A stretch of DNA of 64,000 bases from CAZFJG01 sp964410915 (GTDB lineage Bacteria; Synergistota; Synergistia; Synergistales; JAFGMB01): positions 1 to 64,000 of the forward strand of contig CAYPIU010000006.1 of NCBI GenBank assembly GCA_964410915.1, written 5' to 3'. Below are positions 27,291-35,840 of the stretch, one piece after another. The translations under genes were made by a program, and so were the position numbers. Below the pieces are notes generated by a model. It was not told where the DNA came from, ran no database searches, and worked only from the letters and a program-made list of their open reading frames with translations. How positions within the stretch are numbered: position 1 is the stretch's first letter; every line of letters begins with the position of its first letter.

Positions 27291-27509
27291 TCATGCAAAC
27301 TGAAGGATCAGCATTATTGCAACAACAAATCCAAGTATTACCATAGTTTCCGGTATTGCTTCCAGGATAATTATAATTCCGGAAGTTTCTGGCTTCTCAG
27401 CTACTGTACCAGCTCCGGCACTCCCGATCTTGGCCTGTGCATATGCAGTAGCAAGAGCAGGAAGACCTACAGCCAGGGCTGCAGCCAAAGCAATTAAGGC
27501 TTTTTCCAA
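27291..27509 (-). CDS. atpK: V/A-type ATP synthase c/K subunit (membrane rotor)
   Basis: A 72-residue proteolipid with two transmembrane helices, so a single hairpin per subunit. The essential carboxylate is Glu54 in the second helix, in the context LEAIPETMVILGF. Gln25 in helix 1 (AYAQAKIGSAG) is present. Na+-type V-rings usually read PETQ; the glutamine after the Glu-Thr pair is Met56 here, so ion specificity is ambiguous. The start is TTG with AAGGAGGGG upstream; it overlaps subunit I by 16 bp. Confidence 0.93.
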   Translation of the reverse strand: MEKALIALAAALAVGLPALATAYAQAKIGSAGAGTVAEKPETSGIIIILEAIPETMVILGFVVAIMLILQFA

Positions 27510-29401
27510 TTTCTACCCCTCCTTCTGGAAAATGGTTTATATTGTTTTCCTCCACCTGAATAAAACTTTCCCATAAATTCAACATAATGTAATCTTGCAG
27601 AATGTAAACTGGATCCACCAATAGCAAGGACGAAATTCAGAATATGAATCGAAAGAGCCAGAAAGAGCCCCAGCACTGATAAACCGAAAACATCAATAAA
27701 CCGCGAGGCCACTACTGCAAGAATAGCTGAAGAAAGACCTATGGCGGCGATCCTGACATAACTCAGGATATTACCGATAGTACTGAAACTTTCAACAAGA
27801 CCACCGATACCTCCACCTATCATTAAAAGGACCAGTCCCGTAATTAACAGGGAGATCGAAAAGGTAAATAACTGTTCGGGTAACCACCCTTTAAATATTA
27901 CAAGACAAAAGGTCAACCCAAAAAGCATTGCAAGATTACCTGTTTTTTCAATCCATACATGATGTTCTTTTTTTTGCAGGCCTTGGACAATACCGAGGAG
28001 CAGACCTATGATCACATGCCCAAAACCAAGACTTATTGTAAAAACAAGAACAGGAAGAACAGCATGAGACCGTTCTATCCATAGAGGGTGCATATTGAAA
28101 AGACGGTATCCTACATCCCCGAAAAGTTCTCCGTAAGCAATACCCCAGAAAAAACTCCATAAAGATACAATCATCAGGATGTATCCTATATCTGAAACTA
28201 ATGGTTTTGATCTTTTTCGGTACATGAAAATTCCAATTAGCAAAGCAATTGCTCCATAACCAATATCACCTATCATGCATCCTGAAAAAAAAGGGAAAAA
28301 GATCGCAATAAGAGGTGTAGGATCTGAGCTCTTGTAACCTGGTGATTCCATCAATTTAAGAAATATCTCGAATGGTCGGAAGACAGTCCAGTTATATAAC
28401 GATGTTGGTACAGAATGCCACTCATTGCTGGTAGGATGTCGCCATCTGATAAGAACATCATTGCCGAATCTTTCTTTAAGATCTTCGATAGTATCGTTCA
28501 ATCTGTCAACTGGTAACCAGCCTTCTATCATAAAGAAATGTTCTCTATCAAGGGTATCAGCTTCAACATTGAGTTCTTCCAGATTTTCATCTGCAAGGAT
28601 AAATAATGCTGCAAGTTTTGGTCCCCACTGATCCTTAGCGCTGACAAGATCTTCCTGGATTCCTTGAACCCTCTGGGGAATGATGGAAAGTTCCTGCTCG
28701 ATCTCCAGAATAACTTTTGAGAGCTCTTCACCTTTAACAGCAACGGGAGGAGTCCATCTTACTGCGCCTGCACTATTCATTTCTTCCTCAAGAAACGGAT
28801 CTGCAGTACTTTCTACGCTAAAAGATATCATATTTTCATTTTCCCGCATACGAACAGTATGATATTCGAAAAGATCTTTCCTTGTATCAGGTGATATTTC
28901 CTTCAGCCTGGCTCGTACTGAAGAGATTATTCTTGACTGCTGATCTGATGGTATCCACCAAAGGGAAACTACCCTGTTTTTTTTATTTTCGTCTTTGATA
29001 AAGTTATGAAAATGGACAGTAACATCATGAGCCTGTCTGAGTTTCAGGCTTTTGTCTTTGAGCAGATCTCTTTCCTTGAGAATACTTGAAAGCCGCTCTT
29101 GAAAATTGTCAAGACTGTTGTTAATTTCCCTTATAGTCTCTTCAAGAGGCATATCAAAACTTTTGCGAGCCTGAGCCAGCATGCTCTCTTCAAGTGAGTT
29201 CCAGTCTTTCCAGTCTAAGGCTTCCAACATACCAAGAAGCTTGCCCCTCAAAAGGCGCAAGCTATCAATTTCTTTATTAGATAATTTATTTATGGAATGC
29301 TGATCGATGTGCAGAACCGAAAGATCATGCAGGCACTTCACAATCTGACTGCGTCGTGAAAGCACGCCCCAAACAGCAATCCTGACCATATTTCTAATCA
29401 A
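27494..29401 (-). CDS. atpI: V/A-type ATP synthase subunit I (a-subunit)
   Basis: The membrane stator subunit, 635 residues. The cytoplasmic half (to about residue 330) is helical with two coiled-coil arms. The C-terminal half has seven to eight transmembrane helices, including PLIAIFFPFFSGCMIGDIGYGA and the SYVRIAAIGLSSAIL segment with the essential arginine. The TTG at 29401 has GGAG eight bases upstream. An ATG four codons later (29389) is possible but lacks a Shine-Dalgarno sequence. Confidence 0.95.
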   Translation of the reverse strand: MIRNMVRIAVWGVLSRRSQIVKCLHDLSVLHIDQHSINKLSNKEIDSLRLLRGKLLGMLEALDWKDWNSLEESMLAQARKSFDMPLEETIREINNSLDNFQERLSSILKERDLLKDKSLKLRQAHDVTVHFHNFIKDENKKNRVVSLWWIPSDQQSRIISSVRARLKEISPDTRKDLFEYHTVRMRENENMISFSVESTADPFLEEEMNSAGAVRWTPPVAVKGEELSKVILEIEQELSIIPQRVQGIQEDLVSAKDQWGPKLAALFILADENLEELNVEADTLDREHFFMIEGWLPVDRLNDTIEDLKERFGNDVLIRWRHPTSNEWHSVPTSLYNWTVFRPFEIFLKLMESPGYKSSDPTPLIAIFFPFFSGCMIGDIGYGAIALLIGIFMYRKRSKPLVSDIGYILMIVSLWSFFWGIAYGELFGDVGYRLFNMHPLWIERSHAVLPVLVFTISLGFGHVIIGLLLGIVQGLQKKEHHVWIEKTGNLAMLFGLTFCLVIFKGWLPEQLFTFSISLLITGLVLLMIGGGIGGLVESFSTIGNILSYVRIAAIGLSSAILAVVASRFIDVFGLSVLGLFLALSIHILNFVLAIGGSSLHSARLHYVEFMGKFYSGGGKQYKPFSRRRGRNWKKP

Positions 29402-29757
29402 AGATCGATCTCCACCTTGTCTGAATCATATATTTCTTTCTTAACCGAAATCAAAAGAGAATTTAAAATATCACTTTCGCTACTCAAGGTTTTAAGTTTG
29501 GAAATATGTGTTTCATTAGCTTCAATCATCGAGACTCGATGTGCCTCTAATCGTGTCTCATAGTCCTGCCATTCATGTTCTATCTTTTCTATGGTATTTT
29601 TTTCCATATCATGAAGTTTGTTTCCAGCACGTTCGATCTCGGCTTTCATCTTAACCCTGTATTCCTCAATTTCACGAGAAATAGTTTCCTTGAAAGACGC
29701 GAGCTCATCATCTATATCAAAAAATCTATCCTGGACTGTTTGATCCTGGTCGGTCAA
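29398..29757 (-). CDS. V/A-type ATP synthase subunit H/G (peripheral stalk coiled coil)
   Basis: A 119-residue almost continuous coiled coil rich in Glu, Lys and Arg, at the head of the V-ATPase genes. This is where the AhaH/NtpF/subunit G peripheral stalk partner of subunit E is normally encoded. The assignment is from position and composition, since this subunit is poorly conserved. The start is TTG with GGAGG about ten bases upstream, and it overlaps the CBS gene by 32 bp. Confidence 0.75.
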   Translation of the reverse strand: MTDQDQTVQDRFFDIDDELASFKETISREIEEYRVKMKAEIERAGNKLHDMEKNTIEKIEHEWQDYETRLEAHRVSMIEANETHISKLKTLSSESDILNSLLISVKKEIYDSDKVEIDL

Positions 29758-30208
29758 AAAAATCAGCCTCCATCAAGAATTCACAAAATGCTCCCCTGTC
29801 AATGATCCCGACGAGTCTGCCATTTTCAACGATGGGAATCCTTTTTATTTTCTTGCGCAACATCAAATCTGCAACTGTCATAAGACTCGCAGTTGGCTCA
29901 AGAAAAATTGGTTCATAGTTCATATATTCTGAAACAGTTGAATTTCCCAGTTCCACAAAACGCTCCAGAAATGTGCATTCCTCATCGGAAAGAAATGAAC
30001 TCTGGGCAAGAACTTCAAGATATGTTGGAACTGCAGCCTTTAGAACATCGGATTCGGACAGAAAACCTACAAGTTTCCAGTCATCCTTGATGACTGGGAT
30101 CCCTGTCAGATTATGGCTGTAAAGGATATGCACAGCATCATGAACAAGATCTGTAGGCATGACAGCCGTGAGATCAGGATGCATTAACTCTCTTGCAAGG
30201 GTATTCAT
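29726..30208 (-). CDS. Tandem CBS-domain protein
   Basis: A 160-residue protein made of two CBS motifs (about residues 8-60 and 95-150) forming a Bateman module, with no other domain. Such proteins bind adenine nucleotides and act as energy sensors on partners. It sits between the WecG-type fusion (one-base TAATG overlap) and the V-ATPase genes (32-bp overlap with the stalk subunit). A regulatory link to the ATPase is therefore plausible but unproven. Confidence 0.88.
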   Translation of the reverse strand: MNTLARELMHPDLTAVMPTDLVHDAVHILYSHNLTGIPVIKDDWKLVGFLSESDVLKAAVPTYLEVLAQSSFLSDEECTFLERFVELGNSTVSEYMNYEPIFLEPTASLMTVADLMLRKKIKRIPIVENGRLVGIIDRGAFCEFLMEADFFDRPGSNSPG

Positions 30209-31950
30209 TAAATTATATCCTCTTTTCTGTTTTCAATAATTCCTGCCTTGGTTAAAAATACAAGAAAGACAAAAGTCAGTAAATGCAGATCCCTCTTAAA
30301 TCTCCACGGTTCCTGTACAAGTCTGTAGAACCACTCCAGGCCGCATTTCTGAAAAATACCCGGCGCTCTTTTGAGCTTACCTGAAATAACATCAAAAGCT
30401 CCTCCAACTCCTACCCCGACAACAGGACCGATCTCCTCAAGATGCTGATCAAGCCATATCTCCTGTTTTGGGACACCCATTCCAGCAAAGATGACCTTTG
30501 CACCAGATCTGCGGATCCTTTCAAGTATCTGAGGTTCTTCTTCTTCTGTAAAATAACCTGACTGACAACCTGCTATATTGAGCCCGGGGAATTTATGTAC
30601 AAGGGTATAAGCTGCCGAATTGACAGTATCCTCGCTGGCTCCAAGGAGAAAGACGGGCCAGCCTTCGATGGAAGCACATCGACATACCTGTTCCATAAAA
30701 TCAATACCAGTTACTCTTTCCTGGATCTCTGTGCCAAGTAGTTTCAAAGCCCAGATAATACCCCATCCATCTGCCAGGCAGAGAGAAGAGCCAGATGCAG
30801 CTCTTCGGTAACAGGGGTCATATCTTGCCATATGAGCGGCCAGAGCGTTTAATGTTACCACAAGAAATGGCTCCTCCGCTTTTTTTAAAGCTATTCGTAC
30901 TTTGGAAATGGCATAATTCATCGATACATTGTCTATTGCAACTCCCCATAAACGGGGTGCTCTTGATGTAAGCGGATGTGAGTGTACTCTTGAGATGACG
31001 GGAAGGCTGAATATAACCACCGATACAACTATGAACATGGTGATCAGCCAGGCAAGTGGCCCATCGGTCAGCTGGATAACGCTTATTACCGCTCCAAGTG
31101 TGGCACAGAGTAAAGTTATGAGATGTACAGCAGTAGGATGTTCTATGCCTTTTTTTATGAGTCCTCTGTAAATGTATCTGGGATTTGGTGTCCTGTTAGA
31201 AAGTGCAACGGACGCAAAATGGAGTGAAGTCTCCATGATAGGAATAGCGAACAGCCCAAGAGGCAGTATCATCAGAGTACTGAAGGTAATACCCTTACTG
31301 ACACCCAGCAGAGAGGTCCCGGCAAGAACCGTCCCCCAGAACGCAGCCAGTGGACTGCCGAGCTGCCTGTACATGTGACCATGCCTGCTCCAGAAAACGG
31401 CAAGTAGGAGAAGCGCCGTGAGAGACATCAGGAAGGCTTCACCAAGATCCTGGCCGGAAAAGAAGGTCACAGCAACAGAAAGAATAAATGTTATTGCCAG
31501 AAGATGGCCGGACATTCCAGGAATATGATCAAGTTCCTGGATCAGGGCAGGAAAGATAGCAATCCAGATCGTTGTAATAAGCATAGCCGTCCATCCAGAA
31601 AGATACATATATTCCCCCCCCGGGAGACCTATAAATCTGATCCCGGGCCCCCATAAGGCAAACATTATCCCGATCAGAATAAACAGGAACCGCAAATTCC
31701 TGTTTTTGTATTTCTGCTGAAGGATCCCTATCATCAGAGCACAAAAAGATGCTCCTACAACAAATCTCGAAAGATATCCACCAAACCATAGGACACTCAT
31801 AAAGAATCCTGTCACAAGGGTAACATCCCTTATGTAATCATACTGGGATCTGTCCAGTATCTTCTTGTATGATTTCTGACATACAAAAAGACCGGCAGCC
31901 AACATTATCAGGGCAACGAAAACTTTGGCAATGTAAGGATATTCAGACAA
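30208..31950 (-). CDS. Membrane fusion: degenerate WecA/MraY-like domain + WecG/TagA/CpsF glycosyltransferase
   Basis: Residues 1-320 form a polytopic membrane domain whose layout parallels WecA-type polyprenyl-phosphate sugar-phosphate transferases. Their catalytic motifs are lost: the DGLDG block is DHIPG (141-145), the MGDxGS block is LGSPLA (197-202), and the HLHH block is YIYR (259-262). Residues 334-545 are an apparently intact WecG/TagA/CpsF (GT26) domain with VVTLNAL, the catalytic-type aspartate in ADGWG (Asp394), ERVTGIDF, GMGVPKQE and GLEWFYRL. GT26 enzymes add ManNAc or related sugars to lipid-linked intermediates. The start is TTG with AGGGAGA nine bases upstream. A G8 tract lies within codons for residues 110-112. 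It heads the CBS/V-ATPase operon. Confidence 0.82.
   Translation of the reverse strand: MSEYPYIAKVFVALIMLAAGLFVCQKSYKKILDRSQYDYIRDVTLVTGFFMSVLWFGGYLSRFVVGASFCALMIGILQQKYKNRNLRFLFILIGIMFALWGPGIRFIGLPGGEYMYLSGWTAMLITTIWIAIFPALIQELDHIPGMSGHLLAITFILSVAVTFFSGQDLGEAFLMSLTALLLLAVFWSRHGHMYRQLGSPLAAFWGTVLAGTSLLGVSKGITFSTLMILPLGLFAIPIMETSLHFASVALSNRTPNPRYIYRGLIKKGIEHPTAVHLITLLCATLGAVISVIQLTDGPLAWLITMFIVVSVVIFSLPVISRVHSHPLTSRAPRLWGVAIDNVSMNYAISKVRIALKKAEEPFLVVTLNALAAHMARYDPCYRRAASGSSLCLADGWGIIWALKLLGTEIQERVTGIDFMEQVCRCASIEGWPVFLLGASEDTVNSAAYTLVHKFPGLNIAGCQSGYFTEEEEPQILERIRRSGAKVIFAGMGVPKQEIWLDQHLEEIGPVVGVGVGGAFDVISGKLKRAPGIFQKCGLEWFYRLVQEPWRFKRDLHLLTFVFLVFLTKAGIIENRKEDII
31614..31621. repeat. 8-base G/C homopolymer inside the WecG-type fusion gene
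   Basis: Eight C on the plus strand, reading G8 on the coding strand, encode the Pro-Gly-Gly of the LPGGEY segment in the membrane domain. Slippage here would remove the glycosyltransferase domain. Confidence 0.9.
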
Positions 31951-32061
31951 ATCTACTGTTCTCCCTTATATTTAGCAGACTACTAACATTAAATAGTACT
32001 TCAGTACAATTGTACCAAGGACCGGGGGAAATATCCATTACAACAGGATATCTAAAATAAT

Positions 32062-32090
32062 ATTATCCCCAACGGTCAGACATAGTTCAA
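32062..32090 (-). promoter_or_regulatory. Candidate promoter of the WecG/CBS/V-ATPase operon
   Basis: TTGAAC (32090-32085), a 17-bp spacer and GATAAT (32067-32062) on the minus strand, in the 158-bp gap between serS and the fusion gene. The roughly 110-base leader would include a GTACAATTGTAC palindrome at 32004-32015. Confidence 0.4.
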
Positions 32091-32095
32091 ATATA

Positions 32096-32126
32096 TTGGA
32101 ACAGATCGCTATACGATGTGTTCCAA
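32096..32126 (-). terminator. Hairpin across the serS stop codon
   Basis: TTGGAACA and TGTTCCAA (8 bp) flank an inner ATCG/CGAT stem with one mismatch and a five-base loop that contains the serS stop codon. On the minus strand it is followed by TATATTTG, a weak U-rich tail. It is probably the serS terminator. Confidence 0.5.
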
Positions 32127-33380
32127 TCCACCCATATATGGAACCAGAGCTTCCGGTATGGTTATAGAACCATCTTCATTCTGATTGTTTTCAAGTATGG
32201 CAATGAGAGTACGTCCTATAGCAATTCCGGATCCATTCAGGGTATGCACGAAAACTGGTTTGCCACCATTCGCAGGTCTGTATCTGGTTCCCATCCTGCG
32301 AGACTGAAAGTCTTCGCAGTTACTACAGGAACTGATCTCACGATACTTATCCTGCGATGGTAACCATACTTCAAGATCGTAGGTCTTTGCTGCACCGAAT
32401 CCCATATCACCAGTACTCAGTGTAACTACTCTGTAGGGAAGACCGAGTTTCTGAAGCACCATTTCAGCATTGTTGGTCAGCTTCTCAAGTTCGTTATAAC
32501 TATCCTCTGGTTTGCAGAGTTTAACCAGCTCTACCTTGTCAAACTGATGCTGTCTGAGCATACCTCTTACATCACGTCCATGACTTCCTGCTTCACGCCT
32601 GAAACATGCAGTATATGCGGTATAGTAAAGCGGTAACTGTTCCTCGCTGAGTATTTCTCCACTGTGCAGATTGGTAAGTGGAACTTCTGCTGTTGGAATA
32701 AGCCAGAGATCATCTTCATCAGTTTTATAAAGATCATCAGCAAACTTGGGAAGTTGCCCTGTTCCCTGCATGGTATTACTGTTTACAAGAAAAGGAGGAT
32801 TTATCTCGATATAGCCATGTTCAGAGGTATGAAGATCAAGCATGAAATTGATCAGCGCCCTTTCCAGCCTTGCCCCGCTATTTTTAATAACCGTAAACCT
32901 GCTCTGAGCAAGTTTGACACCTCGTTCAAAATCAAGGATCCCGAGAGTTTCTCCAAGATCCCAATGCGGCTTTGGTGAGAAAGAAAATTGAGGCAGTTCT
33001 CCCCATGTCCTGTTGAGAACGTTGGAAGACTCATCTTCACCTTCAGGTACACTTTCATGAGGTTTATTGGGTATCGAAAGAAGCATTTCCTGCATACGGG
33101 AATCGATAACGGAAATCTCATTATCAACTTCCTTGATCCTTTTCCCTGTTTCTTTCATTTCCTTCATTAATTCTGAAGCATCGTTTCCAGATGCTTTCGA
33201 TTCAGCAACTTTTCTGGAACCCTCATTTCTGCGTGCTTTAAGTTCCTCAGTTTCATTTATAAGTTCCCTTCTCTGCCTGTCAAGTGCAACAAGCTGATCA
33301 ATAGGAAAATCATGATGTCTTGAATCAAGGAAATTCTTTACTTCCTCAATATTATTTCGGATCCATTTAATATCAAGCAT
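32109..33380 (-). CDS. serS: Seryl-tRNA synthetase
   Basis: A class II synthetase that charges tRNA-Ser and, in this organism, presumably also tRNA-Sec. The N-terminal antiparallel coiled coil (about residues 30-100) is followed by the catalytic domain with motif 2 (CFRREAGSHGRDVRGMLRQH) and motif 3 (NGSGIAIGRTLIAILEN). The ATG at 33380 follows GGAGG at nine bases and gives a MLDIKWIRNN start typical of SerRS; the frame is open 44 codons further into ribH and is not used. Length 423 residues. It overlaps the ribH stop by eight bases. Confidence 0.97.
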   Translation of the reverse strand: MLDIKWIRNNIEEVKNFLDSRHHDFPIDQLVALDRQRRELINETEELKARRNEGSRKVAESKASGNDASELMKEMKETGKRIKEVDNEISVIDSRMQEMLLSIPNKPHESVPEGEDESSNVLNRTWGELPQFSFSPKPHWDLGETLGILDFERGVKLAQSRFTVIKNSGARLERALINFMLDLHTSEHGYIEINPPFLVNSNTMQGTGQLPKFADDLYKTDEDDLWLIPTAEVPLTNLHSGEILSEEQLPLYYTAYTACFRREAGSHGRDVRGMLRQHQFDKVELVKLCKPEDSYNELEKLTNNAEMVLQKLGLPYRVVTLSTGDMGFGAAKTYDLEVWLPSQDKYREISSCSNCEDFQSRRMGTRYRPANGGKPVFVHTLNGSGIAIGRTLIAILENNQNEDGSITIPEALVPYMGGLEHIV

Positions 33381-33864
33381 TGTTATCAACACCTCCGGCG
33401 GTACGAACATTTGTAAGAAGATTAGCCATTTCAATAACTGAGAGTGCAGATTCCGCACCTTTGTTTCCAGCCTTGCTGCCTGCCCTGGATAATGCCTGGT
33501 CAAGATTTTCACAGGTCAAGACACCAAAACCGACAGGAACTCTCTGTTCAAGACCCACATTAGCAATACCTTTTGACATTTCAGCAGCAACATAATCAAA
33601 ATGGGGTGTATCCCCTTTGATCACAGCACCCACCGCAATAATTCCATCATATTTCCCCGAAATTGCCATTTCCTTTACCAGAAGAGGTAATTCCCATGCT
33701 CCCGGGACCCAGACTATATCAACGGACTGCGGATTTACCCCATGACGGAAAAGAGTATCCTTTGCTCCTTCCAGAAGTCGTGATGATATAAGTTCATTGA
33801 ATCTTGAGGCTATAATACATATCCTCAATCCAGTACCAATAAGTTTTCCCTGCAAGACCTTCAT
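33373..33864 (-). CDS. ribH: 6,7-dimethyl-8-ribityllumazine synthase
   Basis: Condenses the ribityl-uracil intermediate with dihydroxybutanone phosphate. The conserved ASRFNELIS near the N-terminus, PGAWELPL, GAVIKGDTPHFDYV and PVGFGVLT are present. At 163 residues it has the usual length. It follows ribBA in the riboflavin operon. Confidence 0.97.
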   Translation of the reverse strand: MKVLQGKLIGTGLRICIIASRFNELISSRLLEGAKDTLFRHGVNPQSVDIVWVPGAWELPLLVKEMAISGKYDGIIAVGAVIKGDTPHFDYVAAEMSKGIANVGLEQRVPVGFGVLTCENLDQALSRAGSKAGNKGAESALSVIEMANLLTNVRTAGGVDNNA

Positions 33865-33905
33865 ATAGATATCCCCTTTCAGAAATATAAGAGATGGTTA
33901 AAGAA

Positions 33906-35153
33906 TCACTTTATGATATTCTTCAGATGCAGAAGATGACCAAGTTTTTCCTGTTTTGTAGTAAGATATCTGACATTATGTTCATTAGGATCTATCTCGA
34001 TGGAGATCCTCTCCGATATCTGAATTCCGTATCCCTGTAAACCTACAACTTTTTTCGGATTATTTGTCATTAACTTTATACTCTTTATGCCGAGGTCCTG
34101 CAGTATCTGTGCACCAAGACCATAATCCCGAAGATCAGCTTCATGTCCAAGGGCTTCGTTTGCTTCTACCGTATCAAGCCCCTCTTCCTGAAGATTATAT
34201 GCTTTCAGTTTTTCGAGGAGACCTATCCCGCGTCCCTCCTGTCTCATGTAAAGAATGACTCCTCTGCCGGATTTCTCTACTGCTTTCATGGCTGTATGTA
34301 GCTGGGGACCGCAATCACAACGAAGAGACCCGAAAACATCGCCTGTCAGACATTCAGAGTGAACCCTCACTAAAACATCGTTACCGCTTGATATATCACC
34401 TTTTACCAGGGCAATGTGAAGTCTCTCATGTTCATCATCATCAAGAAGGCTGCGATATGCGTAAGCCTTGAAATCTCCATACCTGGTAGGCAGATCTACA
34501 ACTGCTTCACGGACGACAAGTTTTTCTTTTTCTGAACGGTATCTTATCAGATCTTCTATAGTTACTATCACCAGGTTATGCTTTTTTGCAAAATCAGCAA
34601 GATCTGGGATACGGGACATTGTTCCATCCTCATTCATTATCTCACAGATCACAGCCGCTGGAGACAATCCGGCCAGTTTGACAAGATCCACAGAAGCTTC
34701 TGTATGTCCAGCGCGTTTTAATACTCCACCTCTCAGGGCTACAAGAGGGAACATGTGCCCTGGTTTGGCCAACATGGAAGGGGATGAGGAAGGATCAGCC
34801 AGAACCCGAGCCGTAAGAGCTCGATCTGATGCCGATATCCCCGTCGTTGTACCTTCGACTGCATCCGCAGAAACAGTGAAAGCAGTTCCGTGTCTTTCAG
34901 TATTATTAACGACCATAGGTTCAAGAGAAAGCCTTTCTGCCTGTTCTTCTGTTATTGGAACGCAGGTAAGCCCCCTTGCGAACCGGGCCATAAAATTGAT
35001 CTGGGCCGGTGAAATATTTTGCGCAGGAGCTACAAGGTCTCCTTCATTCTCCCTGCATTTATCATCCACAACGATCACCATTCGACCGTTTTGCAGCTCT
35101 TCTATCGCCTTGTCAATAGTATCGAACTTGATTTCAGATATTTCACATTTCAT
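33906..35153 (-). CDS. ribBA: Bifunctional DHBP synthase / GTP cyclohydrolase II
   Basis: Supplies both riboflavin precursors: RibB (residues 1-210) makes dihydroxybutanone phosphate from ribulose 5-phosphate, and RibA (210-415) opens GTP. RibB shows DDKCRENEGDLV and GHTEASVDLVKLA. RibA has the zinc motif ECLTGDVFGSLRCDCG and the YMRQEGRGIGLLEK active-site stretch. Both halves look intact. Confidence 0.97.
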   Translation of the reverse strand: MKCEISEIKFDTIDKAIEELQNGRMVIVVDDKCRENEGDLVAPAQNISPAQINFMARFARGLTCVPITEEQAERLSLEPMVVNNTERHGTAFTVSADAVEGTTTGISASDRALTARVLADPSSSPSMLAKPGHMFPLVALRGGVLKRAGHTEASVDLVKLAGLSPAAVICEIMNEDGTMSRIPDLADFAKKHNLVIVTIEDLIRYRSEKEKLVVREAVVDLPTRYGDFKAYAYRSLLDDDEHERLHIALVKGDISSGNDVLVRVHSECLTGDVFGSLRCDCGPQLHTAMKAVEKSGRGVILYMRQEGRGIGLLEKLKAYNLQEEGLDTVEANEALGHEADLRDYGLGAQILQDLGIKSIKLMTNNPKKVVGLQGYGIQISERISIEIDPNEHNVRYLTTKQEKLGHLLHLKNIIK

Positions 35154-35174
35154 AAGGATGGTTCACCTTCCTTT

Positions 35175-35840
35175 TCAGCTTGTCCAACCATATCCTGCAA
35201 GTTTATCCCAGGTAAGATCCGCGTTTTCTGTATCTGGGTTTGTGGATCCTGTAAGTCTCTTTATTGATTTATGGACATACTTCGCAAGGATATCTGTTTC
35301 TATATTTACATGATCTCCCTTTTTGAGTCTCCCGAGAGTTGTGACCTCTAACGTAGTTGGAATAATACCAACTGAAAAAGATTCACTTGATACATCTATA
35401 AGTGTCAGGCTTACACCTTCAATTGCAATAGAACCTTTGGGAACCATATGTTCAAGCAGAGAACTTTCAGCTTTGAAAGTCATGGTAGAAGTCCGTCCAT
35501 CTTTTACGACCTCAATGACCTCTGCCACACCATCTACATGTCCACTGACAATGTGTCCATCTAATCTTCCGGAAACAGGAAGAGCTCTTTCAAGATTAAC
35601 TTCATAACCAGATGAAGAACTGCCCAGGGTCGTTCTATGCCATGTTTCAGGTATCATACTGACAATGAAAGAACCAGAGGAGATCCGAGTTACAGTAAGA
35701 CAGACTCCAGATATGGATACAGAATCACCCACTGCAAGCTCCGATGATATCTCTGATGAGCTTATTGAAAGTTCAATTATGTTGGTTTTTTTTGTGATTC
35801 CAGTAATTTTACCAACTGTCTCTATAAGTCCGGTGAACAT
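35175..35840 (-). CDS. ribE: Riboflavin synthase, alpha subunit
   Basis: Dismutates two lumazines to riboflavin. The protein is a tandem of two similar lumazine-binding barrels starting MFTGLIETVG, with VSGVCLTV and GHVDG motifs; the second barrel repeats the SLTLIDVS pattern. At 221 residues it is complete. It overlaps ribD by 19 bp. Confidence 0.97.
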   Translation of the reverse strand: MFTGLIETVGKITGITKKTNIIELSISSSEISSELAVGDSVSISGVCLTVTRISSGSFIVSMIPETWHRTTLGSSSSGYEVNLERALPVSGRLDGHIVSGHVDGVAEVIEVVKDGRTSTMTFKAESSLLEHMVPKGSIAIEGVSLTLIDVSSESFSVGIIPTTLEVTTLGRLKKGDHVNIETDILAKYVHKSIKRLTGSTNPDTENADLTWDKLAGYGWTS

